Source: CAVVPY01 sp963750295
Lineage (GTDB): Bacteria > Actinomycetota > Actinomycetes > Mycobacteriales > Jatrophihabitantaceae
Length of the DNA: 64,000 bases
Direction: 5' to 3'
Assembly (NCBI GenBank): GCA_963750295.1
Contig: CAVVPY010000001.1
Location: forward strand, 1,984,001-2,048,000
The position numbers and the translations under genes are program-made. Within the stretch, counting starts at the first letter, position 1. Every line of letters begins with the position of its first letter. Positions 15,939 to 23,759 of this stretch are shown here, one piece after another. The notes beneath the pieces were generated by a model. It did not search any database. It was not told the DNA's origin and saw nothing but the letters and a program-made list of their open reading frames with translations.

Positions 15939-16159
15939 GCTGCATCGTCGCCAACGGTCGGGATCGGCCGTAGAAGGGTGTCGAGCTCACGGGCGTCCAC
16001 ACGAATCATGCGGGGGCCTAGGCGCAGCCCTCTTATCGTGCCAGCCGCGATGTAGCGCCTGATTGTGCGTGGCGAGCAGCCGTAAAGGGCGGCTGCCTCA
16101 GCCGGGTTCAGATAGTGGGGCTGATCCGGAGTACGGATCGTTGACTTCTCTTTTGGCAT
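15935..16159 (-). CDS. Excisionase-type helix-turn-helix protein
   Basis: A 74-residue protein with a single winged-helix of the Xis/MerR type: LNPAEAAALYGCSPRTIRRY, IAAGTIRGLRLGPRMIRVDA, RELDTLL. Proteins of this form direct excision by bending the att arms, or act as regulators. ATG 16159 is preferred over GTG 16186 since GAGGTCTCC lies between them. It starts the left-reading operon (DUF3631 and small genes), each joined by four-base overlaps. It appears intact although the integrase is not. Confidence 0.75.
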   Translation of the reverse strand: MPKEKSTIRTPDQPHYLNPAEAAALYGCSPRTIRRYIAAGTIRGLRLGPRMIRVDARELDTLLRPIPTVGDDAA

Positions 16160-16245
16160 TGTCGGGAGACCTCGTTCTTGTCTCACCGGGTTGCCAAGTC
16201 CGAGATTTCCGCACTACTGCGGCGGCGTCCGTTACTGGCCCGATT

Positions 16246-16416
16246 TTAGCGCTCGCGTGCGGTCCTGTCCGGAGGCGACACGCGCTCTCTGAGGTCTTGG
16301 GTCTTCCCGGTGCGCAGTGCCGTCTCCACTGTTTCGGCAAAGGCGACGGGATCGAGATGCTGGTACACATGCTCACAGGCGACGAAGATCGGGGCTGAGC
16401 GCCACAGGTTATGCAC
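16246..16416 (-). CDS. Small protein of unknown function (56 aa)
   Basis: GTG 16416 to TAA 16248. The frame reads VHNLWRSAPIFVACEHVYQH, LDPVAFAETVETALRTGKTQ, DLRERVSPPDRTARER: acidic/amphipathic with natural codon use, unlike the overlapping frames. It may be the end of a longer, frame-broken gene, because the upstream coding signal stops just before it. No family recognised. Confidence 0.4.
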   Translation of the reverse strand: MHNLWRSAPIFVACEHVYQHLDPVAFAETVETALRTGKTQDLRERVSPPDRTARER

Positions 16417-16826
16417 GTTCGGGTATCACGTTCGTCTTGCCGGCTCTCACGCGGCGTGCAGGCATAAGCGCGAGTCCGATTGGCGCCACGGCGCCAACCA
16501 GCCCGACACGCGGACAGGTGGAATGTTGGGTGCCACACAACCAGGCCACCGGGGTGGTTCCAGGCATAGAGAAGCCCACATCCCAGCTCGCAGCGGTATC
16601 GCACTTGCGGCCTTACCCTCGCGGACTTGTTGGCGTGCGCTCGATCGAGAGCGGCGGAGTCTTCAAGCTCGCGCTCCGCACGTTCGTCGCCCACCCACTG
16701 CCACAACGATAGGAGGCCGCCGGGGATGAAGGCCTTCGAGATCTGCTCCGGTGTAAATGTGTACGACGATTGGCCAACTTGATCACCTGGTTTCCATGGG
16801 GGCTTCCTCCCCACCGGCCGGCTCAT
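16409..16826 (-). pseudogene. Cys-containing element protein, probably frameshifted
   Basis: ATG 16826 lies on the stop of one integrase frame (ATGA). It reads coherently for about 110 codons: SSYTFTPEQISKAFIPGGLL, SLWQWVGDERAERELED, YRCELGCGLLYAWNHPGGLV, WHPTFHLSACR. The GC content is lower than in neighbouring genes. After about 16490 the sensible reading passes to another frame (VGLVGAVAPIGLALMPARRV, ending at 16409); the original frame stays open to 16098 but becomes Arg/Ser-rich. Function unknown; CELGC and the later Cys suggest a metal-binding fold. Confidence 0.4.
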
Positions 16827-17909
16827 CGGGAGGCTGTCGCGCAGGTCAGACAGCGGCCGCGGCAATCTGAGCGCATCGCGTCCTCGGGCGGCGTGCTGGT
16901 AGCGCATCGCAGCGCCGGGGGTGGAATGGCCGAGGCGTGCCATGAGTTCGGCGAGCGTGGCGCCGGTGGCGGCGGCGAGGACGGCGCCGGTGTGGCGTAG
17001 GTCGTGGAAGCGCAGGTCAGGGCGCCCGGCGATTGCGCGTGCTCGGCCAGAACGACGCGTACAGCGTCGATGTGGTCAGGTGTGTCCCCTGCGGCGATGG
17101 GAACAGCAATCCGTCTCGGGTTCCGTGCGATCAGGTGCTCTCGGATCATCGGCATCAGGTGCGGCGGCACCGCAACGTCCCGCGTGCCAGCAGCGCTCTT
17201 GGGCGTGCCGATCACCGGCATGGAATCGACCCACGCCACGGCGCGCCGGATCTTGATGACGCCGGCCTTGGTGTCGATGTCCTTGCCTCGCAGCTCCGTC
17301 AGTTCGCCGAATCGCAGGCCGCACCAGGCGGCGAGCAGCACCATGAGCCGGTACTTCTGCGGCATGGCGTCCACGAGGGCGGCGAGTTCGTCGAGCGACG
17401 CGGGTTCGGTCGTGGATGCCCGCTTGGCTTGGCTGGCGCTTCGGATGCGGCAGGGGTTCGCGGTGAGCAGGTCATCGGTTACGGCGGTGGCGCAGATGGT
17501 CTTGAGCAGTGCGTAGGCGTGCGCTCTTGTGGTGGGCGTGTCGATGGCCGTCTTGGCGTACCACTCGCGTACCGCCGCGGGTGTCAGACGCCAGACGGGG
17601 GTGTCCCCGAGCGCGGGCAGTATGTGCTGGTCGAGCAGCGTCCGGTAGTGAGCGCGGGTGCGCGGCTTGAGCGTGCGGTGTTGAAGCCAGGTCGTGGAGT
17701 ACGTGCCGAAGCGTGGTGGCGTTGTCCGGTGGCAGCGAGGCGCCTCGGACGAGGTCCGTTCGGACGGTTGAGAGCCACGTCTGCGCGTCGAGCTTGGTGT
17801 CGAACGTCATCGGTGCGGTGACGGTTCGACCGCCGGGCGCGGTATAGCGGGCCTGCCAACGTCGTGACGGGAGATGGCGGACGCTGCCGAAGTTGGACCG
17901 CCTAGCCAT
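16826..17909 (-). pseudogene. Tyrosine recombinase (integrase) broken in three places
   Basis: Starts ATG 17909: RHLPSRRWQARYTAPGGR and FDTKLDAQTWLSTVRTDL form the AP2-like arm-binding domain. At about 17711 the frame shifts by +1 into TLKPRTRAHYRTLLDQHILP and VREWYAKTA (core-binding), then MVLLAAWCGLRFGELTELRG with the first catalytic Arg. Further +1 shifts at about 17115 and 17042 lead to FHDLRHTGAVLAAATGATL and MARLGHSTPGAAMRYQHA, which carry the His-x2-Arg, Gly-His and Tyr catalytic residues. All catalytic motifs survive, but no single frame joins them. It sits beside the att/tRNA as expected for a tRNA-specific integrase. Confidence 0.8.
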
Positions 17910-18201
17910 GCTGGACCCCCGTTACGGCTATATCCGTAACGACGTCCAGGGCTTTGACGACGCCGCTACGGGACAGGTCGCCGCACCGGCGGGCTAGCCG
18001 TAACGCGGCCTCGAACTCGGCCTCGCTCGCGGCGCTGAATCGACGTGCGGCGTCGCGCTCGTCAGGGTCGGGGAAGTAGACCGTCAGTTCACGTTCGCGC
18101 GCGCGGTATGCCGCCTGGCGGCACGGCGATGAGCAGAATCGGGCGTCGGCGCGGTAGCCGCCGAACGGTTTAGCGCAGCGCTCGCAGCGTCGAAGCTCCA
18201 T
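17902..18201 (-). CDS. Small zinc-ribbon protein upstream of the integrase
   Basis: A 99-residue protein. ELRRCERCAKPF followed by ARFCSSPCRQAAYRARERE is a C-x2-C...C-x3-C ribbon of the kind encoded beside integrases in actinobacterial elements. The C-terminal half is helical (ASEAEFEAALRLARRCGDLS). GAGGGG precedes ATG 18201. Its stop overlaps the integrase start by eight bases. A role in regulating integration or excision is possible; none is established. Confidence 0.65.
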   Translation of the reverse strand: MELRRCERCAKPFGGYRADARFCSSPCRQAAYRARERELTVYFPDPDERDAARRFSAASEAEFEAALRLARRCGDLSRSGVVKALDVVTDIAVTGVQHG

Positions 18202-18224
18202 CCGGCGGACCCCTCTGCCAAGTT

Positions 18225-18246
18225 CACGTGCCAGCCACGTGCCAGA
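18225..18246. repeat. Right arm-type site
   Basis: CACGTGCCAGC then CACGTGCCAGA, same orientation as 8261-8282. It lies 128 bases inside the att core at 18375; the left site lies 58 bases inside its core. Confidence 0.65.
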
Positions 18247-18374
18247 TGCAGAGTACGCGCGCGTCACCTTGTGTCCACTACTGACACGCGCTACTGTCCG
18301 AACTGATCGGCAGAAAGTCCAGCAATATCAAGGGATTTCAGGACCATCGCTGGGGTGCATCCAGTGACGTTCTG

Positions 18375-18400
18375 CGGTGGGCGCTACTGGGATCGAACCA
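18375..18400. repeat. attR core within tRNA-Val
   Basis: Identical to 8177-8202. Integration here keeps the tRNA gene intact because the element supplies the same 3' end. Confidence 0.9.
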
Positions 18401-18449
18401 GTGACCGCTCGGGTGTAAGCCGAGTGCTCTTCCGCTGAGCTAAGCGCCC
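18378..18449 (-). tRNA. tRNA-Val(TAC)
   Basis: A 72-base cloverleaf on the minus strand. The acceptor GGGCGCT pairs with AGCGCCC, the D-arm contains AGCTCAGCGGAAGAGC, the anticodon stem CTCGG/CCGAG encloses CTTACAC (anticodon TAC, valine), and the T-loop is GGTTCGATCCC. The 3' CCA is not encoded. Its 3' part is the att core of the adjacent element. It is convergent in orientation with SURF1. Confidence 0.95.
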
Positions 18450-18506
18450 TGGGCCGAGGTACCGGCCGCCGATCAGGGTACCGGGACGCGGACGGGGCAA
18501 CCGACG

Positions 18507-18512
18507 TACCGT
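18507..18512 (+). promoter_or_regulatory. Leaderless -10 element of the SURF1 gene
   Basis: TACCGT, six bases, then GTG 18519; no ribosome site is present. Confidence 0.45.
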
Positions 18513-18518
18513 GATGAC

Positions 18519-19358
18519 GTGCTGACGTCGGCGCTGACCACGATGCGGCAACCGCGCTATGCGGCGCTGTCGGCGTTGATGCTCGTCGTCGCGCTTGCCT
18601 GCGTCGGCGCCGGGACGTGGCAGATCGTCCGCTTCGACGACAAGCGCGCCGAGAATGCAGACCTGCGCGGTAACGCCCGCGCCGCGGCCGTCCCCGTCGC
18701 GGACCTGCTGCCGGTCACCGGCGCACCCGGACCGGCCAAGGATGCGGTCGAGTACCGCACCGTCACCGCGACCGGCAGCTACGACCCGTCCGCGCAGACC
18801 CTCGTCCGCAACCGCACGGTCGACGGCAAGGACGGCCTGCTCATCGTCACTCCCCTGCGCACCGGGACAGCAACGCTGCTCGTCGTGCGCGGCTTCGTCG
18901 AGCAGATCCCGAACGGCGAGCCGCCCACGACGATCGCGGAAGCACCGGCCGGGCCGGTCACCGTCCAGGGCCGCATTCACCTCGCTGAGACGACCGACGA
19001 CGGAGCCGGACAACTGCCGGACGGTCAGGTCAGCTCGATCAACCCGGTTCAGCAGGCGCAACGCCTCGGCGCGCCGATGCTCGACGGCTACGTCGAACTG
19101 ATGCCGAGACAGCCGGGAACGCGCGGCCTGATCACCCTGCCCGGGCCGGACCTGTCCAACCCTGCCGGCGGGGCGGTCGAGCCGCAGCACTTCGCCTACA
19201 TCATGCAGTGGTACCTGTTCGCGCTCCTGGCGCTTGCCGCCCCGTTCGTGCTGGCGCGGGCCGAACGCAAAGAGAAGGCAGCCAGCGAACCGGCGACCGG
19301 CACGGGCACTCCTGAGCAGGCGCTGCACGCCAAGCTCGCCGATCGGTACGGCCGATGA
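18519..19358 (+). CDS. SURF1 family protein (cytochrome oxidase assembly)
   Basis: A 279-residue protein with the SURF1 layout: an N-terminal transmembrane helix (about 14-33), GTWQIVRFDDKRAEN, EYRTVTATGSYDP, VRNRTVDGKDGLLIVTPLRT, LLVVRGFV, and a C-terminal helix preceded by EPQHFAYIMQWYLFA. SURF1 proteins assist heme-copper oxidase maturation in the membrane. GTG 18519 has an apparent leaderless promoter. Its stop overlaps the methyltransferase start (ATGA). Confidence 0.9.
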   Translation: MLTSALTTMRQPRYAALSALMLVVALACVGAGTWQIVRFDDKRAENADLRGNARAAAVPVADLLPVTGAPGPAKDAVEYRTVTATGSYDPSAQTLVRNRTVDGKDGLLIVTPLRTGTATLLVVRGFVEQIPNGEPPTTIAEAPAGPVTVQGRIHLAETTDDGAGQLPDGQVSSINPVQQAQRLGAPMLDGYVELMPRQPGTRGLITLPGPDLSNPAGGAVEPQHFAYIMQWYLFALLALAAPFVLARAERKEKAASEPATGTGTPEQALHAKLADRYGR

Positions 19359-20002
19359 CCGGCCACGAGCGGCCCGGCGGCTCCCGCCGCTCGACGATGG
19401 GGCCTGCCGAGTGGGATGCGCGCTACGCCGATTCCGACCTCGTCTGGGGCATCACGCCCAACCGCTGGGTCGAGCAGGAACTGGCGGACGAGACGCCGGG
19501 CCGGGCGCTCGACCTGGCCTGCGGCGAGGGACGCAACGCGCTCTGGCTGGCCGGGCTGGGTTGGGCCGTGACGGCGGTGGACTTCTCACCGGTCGCGATC
19601 GAGAAGGCGCGCCGGCTCGAGACCGCTGCGGGCGCGGGCGTCGAGTGGGTCGTCGCGGACGCGCTGTCGTTCACCCCGTCCGTCCCGGTCGATCTCGCGC
19701 TGCTCTGCTACCTGCAGGTGGCCGCGGACGAGCGACGCGCCGCGGTGCGCAATGCCGTGACGGCGTTGGCGCCCGGCGGCACCCTGCTGGTCATCGCGCA
19801 CGACCCGGCGAATCTCGAGCACGGCACGGGCGGTCCTCAGGACCCGTCCGTCCTCTACACCGCGGGCGACGTCCGAGCCGACCTGGACGGGACCGGTCTG
19901 GACGTGATCCGGGCCGACGCGGTCGAGCGGCCGGTGGCCGGCGCGGACCGGCCCGCGATCGACTGTCTGCTGCGCGCCGTCAGGCCGCCCGGCTCACAGT
20001 GA
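19355..20002 (+). CDS. Class I SAM-dependent methyltransferase
   Basis: A 215-residue protein: WDARYADSDLVWGITPNRWV, the SAM-binding ALDLACGEGRNALWLA (about residues 50-65), the acidic loop VTAVDFS, and LLCYLQV. It resembles the small methyltransferases annotated as TehB-like or thiopurine-type; the substrate cannot be told. It is coupled to SURF1 by ATGA, and its end overlaps the 3' end of ahpE by nine bases (convergent). Confidence 0.85.
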   Translation: MTGHERPGGSRRSTMGPAEWDARYADSDLVWGITPNRWVEQELADETPGRALDLACGEGRNALWLAGLGWAVTAVDFSPVAIEKARRLETAAGAGVEWVVADALSFTPSVPVDLALLCYLQVAADERRAAVRNAVTALAPGGTLLVIAHDPANLEHGTGGPQDPSVLYTAGDVRADLDGTGLDVIRADAVERPVAGADRPAIDCLLRAVRPPGSQ

Positions 20003-20458
20003 CTTGATCGCCCGCAGCCACTCCGCGGCGTCGCGACCCTGACCAGGACCGTTCATCTCGGCAAAGCGGACGACGCCGCCCTTGTCGACGAGGAACGTCC
20101 CGCGGTTGGCGAAGCCGGCCTGCTCGTTGAACACGCCGTAGGCCTGTGCCACCGCGCCGTGCGGCCAGAAGTCCGACAGCATCGGGAATTCGTAGCCTTC
20201 GCGCTCGCTGTAGATCTTCAGCGAGTACGGCGAGTCGCAGCTGATGGTCAGCACCTGCACGTCCTCGTTCTGGAACGAGGACATGTCGTCGCGCACGATG
20301 CTCAGTTCGCCCGTGCAGATGCCGGTGAACGCGAGGGGATAGAACACGATCAGCACGGCTTGGTCACCGCGGAAGTCCGACAGCGTGACCAGCTCGTTGT
20401 TCTGGTCCTTGAGGGTGAAGTCGGGCGCGTCGGCCCCGACGCTGGTCGGAGCGGTCAA
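19994..20458 (-). CDS. ahpE: AhpE-type one-cysteine peroxiredoxin
   Basis: A 154-residue peroxiredoxin that reduces peroxides and peroxynitrite. PLAFTGICTGEL carries the peroxidatic Cys (near residue 48); DAPDFTLKDQNNELVTLSDF and the downstream Arg fit the family. The PLAFTGIC form is that of Mycobacterium tuberculosis AhpE (Rv2238c). TTG 20458 is chosen because it overlaps the DUF3052 stop (TTGA), giving translational coupling, and no better start lies nearby. Confidence 0.9.
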   Translation of the reverse strand: MTAPTSVGADAPDFTLKDQNNELVTLSDFRGDQAVLIVFYPLAFTGICTGELSIVRDDMSSFQNEDVQVLTISCDSPYSLKIYSEREGYEFPMLSDFWPHGAVAQAYGVFNEQAGFANRGTFLVDKGGVVRFAEMNGPGQGRDAAEWLRAIKSL

Positions 20459-20886
20459 CGCTTTCCCCCGGTCTTTCGCCCGACGAGCCGGGTTCCGGCC
20501 CAGTCGGCGCTCATCGTGATGATCGACGTCTCGGACAACCCGGCCACCGAGGCGGCCTCGCCGATGTCGGACGGCTCGACGTAGCCGTCGCGGCCCCGCT
20601 TGGGCGTGAGCAGCCAGATGACGCCGTCGTCGGCCAGCGGGCTCACGCAGTCGACCAGCTGATCGGTGAGATCGCCGTCATCGGCGCGGTACCAGAGAAG
20701 CACCATGTCAACGACCTCGTCGGAATCGTCACCGACGAGCTCCTCACCGCTCTGCTCCTCGATCGACGTGCGCAGTTCGGTATCGACGTCGTCGTCGTGT
20801 CCGATCTCCATCACGAGCATCCCGGGCTTCACGCCCATCCGTTCAGCCACGCCGGGACCAGTCCCGGTCGTGGGGTCCGTGCTCAC
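20455..20886 (-). CDS. DUF3052 family protein
   Basis: A 143-residue acidic protein: VAERMGVKPGMLVMEIGHDD, DMVLLWYRADDGDLTDQLVD, DGVIWLLTPKRGRDGYV and MSADWAGTRLVGRK match DUF3052, the equivalent of Rv2239c next to ahpE in Mycobacterium. The function is unknown; the constant pairing with ahpE and divergent aceE suggests a link to redox or central metabolism. GGAGG lies eight bases before GTG 20886. It is co-transcribed with ahpE. Confidence 0.85.
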   Translation of the reverse strand: MSTDPTTGTGPGVAERMGVKPGMLVMEIGHDDDVDTELRTSIEEQSGEELVGDDSDEVVDMVLLWYRADDGDLTDQLVDCVSPLADDGVIWLLTPKRGRDGYVEPSDIGEAASVAGLSETSIITMSADWAGTRLVGRKTGGKR

Positions 20887-20969
20887 GACGGTGTCCTCCT
20901 GATGATCGATGGCCCGGCAGTGTCATTACCGGGAGGTAGCTCAAGCCCTGACCCTATCGGCTGGCGAGG

Positions 20970-23738
20970 GTGTTCACTGATGGGGTGACCAGAGACCGTT
21001 TCAACATCATCACTGACGGCCTGCCGAGCCAGTTGCCCGACATCGATCCGGACGAGACGCGCGAGTGGATCGAGTCCCTCGACGCCGCCGTCGATTCCGA
21101 CGGACGACAGCGCGCGCGCTTCCTCATGCTGAAGCTGCTGGAACGTGCGCGTGAACGCCAAGTCGGCGTACCGGCGCTGCGCAGCACCGACTACATCAAC
21201 ACCATCCCGCCCGAGCGCGAACCCTGGTTCCCCGGCGACGAGCACATCGAGCGACGCATCCGCGCCTACATCCGCTGGAACGCCGCGATCATGGTGTCGC
21301 GGGCGAACAAGACCGTCGGCGTCGGCGGCCACATCGCCACCTACGCGAGCGCCGCGTCGCTGTACGAGGTCGGCTACAACCACTTCTTCCGCGGCAAGGA
21401 CCTCGCGTCCGGCACAGGCGACCACGTGTACTTCCAGGGCCACGCCGCCCCTGGCATCTATGCACGCGCGTTCCTCGAGGGACGGTTGACCGAGCAACAC
21501 CTCGACGGCTTCCGCCAAGAGCGCTCGCGCGCGCCGTACGGGCTCTCGTCCTACCCGCACCCCCGGCTGATGCCGGACTTCTGGGAGTTTCCGACCGTGT
21601 CGATGGGCCTCGGCCCGATCGGCGCGATCTACCAGGCCCGGTTCAACCGCTACCTCAGTGCTCGTGGCCTGACCGACACCTCCGCCTCGCACGTGTGGGC
21701 CTTCCTCGGCGACGGCGAGATGGACGAGGTCGAGTCCCTCGGCGCGATCGGCGTCGCGGCGCGCGAGGAACTGGACAACCTCACCTTCGTCATCAACTGC
21801 AACCTGCAACGCCTCGACGGCCCCGTGCGCGGCAACGGCAAGATCATCCAGGAACTGGAGTCCTACTTCCGCGGCGCCGGCTGGAATGTCATCAAGGTCG
21901 TCTGGGGACGCGACTGGGACCCGCTGCTGGCACGCGACGCGGACGGCGTCCTCGTCAACCAGATGAACCAGACGCCGGACGGGCAGTACCAGACCTACAC
22001 GGTCGAGACCGGCACCTACATCCGCGAACACTTCTTCGGTGGGGATCCGCGGCTGCGCAAGATGGTCGAGGACCTGTCCGACGACGACCTGCGCAAGCTG
22101 TCCCGCGGCGGGCACGACTACCGCAAGGTCTACGCGGCGTTCGAGGCGGCGCGGACGCACACCGGCCAGCCCACAGTGATCCTCGCCAAGACCGTCAAGG
22201 GCTGGACGTTGGAGTCGTTCGAGGGACGCAACGCCACCCACCAGATGAAGAAGCTGACCAAGGCCGACCTCAAGGCCTTCCGTGACCGGCTGTACCTGCC
22301 GATCACCGACGAGGAACTCGACGCGGACCTGCCGCCCTACTACCACCCGGGTGAGAAGTCCGACGAGATCCAGTACATGAAGGAGCGGCGTGCGGCACTC
22401 GGCGGCGCGGTCCCCAAGCGGGTGGTGCGGGCCAAGCCGCTGACCCTGCCCGGCGAGTCCGCCTACGCCGAACTGCGCGCGGGGTCCGGCAAGCAGCAGA
22501 TCGCGACGACGATGGCGACCGTCCGGCTGTTCAAGGATCTGATGAAGGACAAGCAGATCGGCCCGCGCTTCGTGCCGATCATCCCCGACGAGGCGCGCAC
22601 GTTCGGGCTGGACTCGATCTTCCCCACCGCGAAGATCTACTCGCCGCATGGGCAGCAGTACGACGCCGTCGATCGTGAGCTGCTGCTGTCGTACAAGGAG
22701 TCCGAGAAGGGTCAGATCCTGCACGAGGGGATCTCCGAGGCGGGCTCGATGGCCTCGCTGATCGCGGCGTCGACCAGCTACGCGACGCATGCGACGCCGA
22801 TGATCCCGTTCTACATCTTCTACTCGATGTTCGGCTTCCAGCGCACCGGCGACCAGTTCTGGGCGCTGGCCGATCAGCTCGGGCGCGGGTTCGTGCTCGG
22901 CGCCACCGCGGGACGAACGACGCTGACCGGCGAGGGGCTGCAGCACGCCGACGGGCACTCGCTGCTGCTTGCCTCGACCAACCCGGCCTGTGTCGCGTAC
23001 GACCCCGCGTTCGCGTTCGAGGTCGCACACATCGTGCGGGCCGGCCTCGAGCGGATGTTCGGCGTCGGCACCTACCCGGCCGGAGTCAGCGAGCACGACG
23101 TCTTCTACTACCTGACGATCTACAACGAGCCGATGGTGCAGCCGCGGGAGCCGGACGACCTGGACGTGTCCGCGCTGCTCAAGGGCATGTACCGGTTCTC
23201 GCCGGCACTCGGCGGCGACGAGGGGCGGCCCCAGTCGCAGATCCTGGCGTCCGGCGTCGGGATGCCCTGGGCGCTCGACGCGCAGCGGATCCTCGGCGAG
23301 GACTGGGGGGTCGACGCCGACGTGTGGTCGGTGACCTCGTGGAACGAGCTGCGCCGCGACGCGGTCGCGTGTGAGGAGGCGCTGCTGCTCGAGCCGGACG
23401 CGCCGGCGCGGGTGCCGTTCGTGACGTCCGCGCTCACCGGCGCGCGCGGACCGGTCATCGCGGTGTCGGACTTCATGCGTGCTGTCCCGGACCAGATCAG
23501 CCGCTGGGTCCCCGGCGACTACACCTCGCTCGGGACGGACGGGTTCGGGTTCGCCGACACCCGGGGGGCGGCGCGGCGGTTCTTCCACGTCGACGCCCAA
23601 TCCATCGTCGTGGCCGTGTTGCAGCAGCTGGCCAAGCGTGGCGAGATCAAGCCCGAGATCGCCCGCGAGGCGTTCGACAAGTACCAGCTGCTCGACGTGA
23701 CGGCGGCCGGGCACGGCACCGTGGGCGGCGATTCGTAA
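20970..23738 (+). CDS. aceE: Pyruvate dehydrogenase E1 component, homodimeric type
   Basis: A 922-residue E1 that decarboxylates pyruvate with thiamine diphosphate for the pyruvate dehydrogenase complex. SQLPDIDPDETREWIESLD opens the conserved part; GHIATYASAASLYEVGYNHF, the ThDP motif GDGEMDE...NCNLQ (about 247-277) and HGQQYDAVDRELLL follow. The length fits the family (about 890-920). GTG 20970 is used; GTG 20985 is possible. The 83 bases upstream hold a short CCCGG/CCGGG dyad near 20910 shared with divergent DUF3052. Confidence 0.95.
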   Translation: MFTDGVTRDRFNIITDGLPSQLPDIDPDETREWIESLDAAVDSDGRQRARFLMLKLLERARERQVGVPALRSTDYINTIPPEREPWFPGDEHIERRIRAYIRWNAAIMVSRANKTVGVGGHIATYASAASLYEVGYNHFFRGKDLASGTGDHVYFQGHAAPGIYARAFLEGRLTEQHLDGFRQERSRAPYGLSSYPHPRLMPDFWEFPTVSMGLGPIGAIYQARFNRYLSARGLTDTSASHVWAFLGDGEMDEVESLGAIGVAAREELDNLTFVINCNLQRLDGPVRGNGKIIQELESYFRGAGWNVIKVVWGRDWDPLLARDADGVLVNQMNQTPDGQYQTYTVETGTYIREHFFGGDPRLRKMVEDLSDDDLRKLSRGGHDYRKVYAAFEAARTHTGQPTVILAKTVKGWTLESFEGRNATHQMKKLTKADLKAFRDRLYLPITDEELDADLPPYYHPGEKSDEIQYMKERRAALGGAVPKRVVRAKPLTLPGESAYAELRAGSGKQQIATTMATVRLFKDLMKDKQIGPRFVPIIPDEARTFGLDSIFPTAKIYSPHGQQYDAVDRELLLSYKESEKGQILHEGISEAGSMASLIAASTSYATHATPMIPFYIFYSMFGFQRTGDQFWALADQLGRGFVLGATAGRTTLTGEGLQHADGHSLLLASTNPACVAYDPAFAFEVAHIVRAGLERMFGVGTYPAGVSEHDVFYYLTIYNEPMVQPREPDDLDVSALLKGMYRFSPALGGDEGRPQSQILASGVGMPWALDAQRILGEDWGVDADVWSVTSWNELRRDAVACEEALLLEPDAPARVPFVTSALTGARGPVIAVSDFMRAVPDQISRWVPGDYTSLGTDGFGFADTRGAARRFFHVDAQSIVVAVLQQLAKRGEIKPEIAREAFDKYQLLDVTAAGHGTVGGDS

Positions 23739-23759
23739 CCGCTCGGTGCGGGGCTCGGG

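Larger units (their letters stand above)
8177..18400. mobile_element. 10.2-kb integrated element in tRNA-Val(TAC), phage-satellite-like and decaying
   Basis: Bounded by a perfect 26-bp direct repeat (8177-8202 and 18375-18400) that is the 3' end of the tRNA gene, with the integrase next to the intact tRNA copy. Reading inward from the tRNA come a zinc-ribbon gene, integrase, small genes, excisionase, DUF3631 ATPase, a run of small overlapping genes, a terminase-small-subunit-like gene and exported cargo. No portal, capsid, tail, relaxase or FtsK-type transfer gene is visible. At least six genes carry single-base frame disruptions, whereas nearly all flanking chromosomal genes are intact. Confidence 0.85.

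Noticed and set aside
20883..23714. A 943-codon open frame antisense to aceE
   Set aside because: High-GC third-position shadow; composition is Arg/Gly/Val-rich without domains, and aceE on the other strand is unmistakable.
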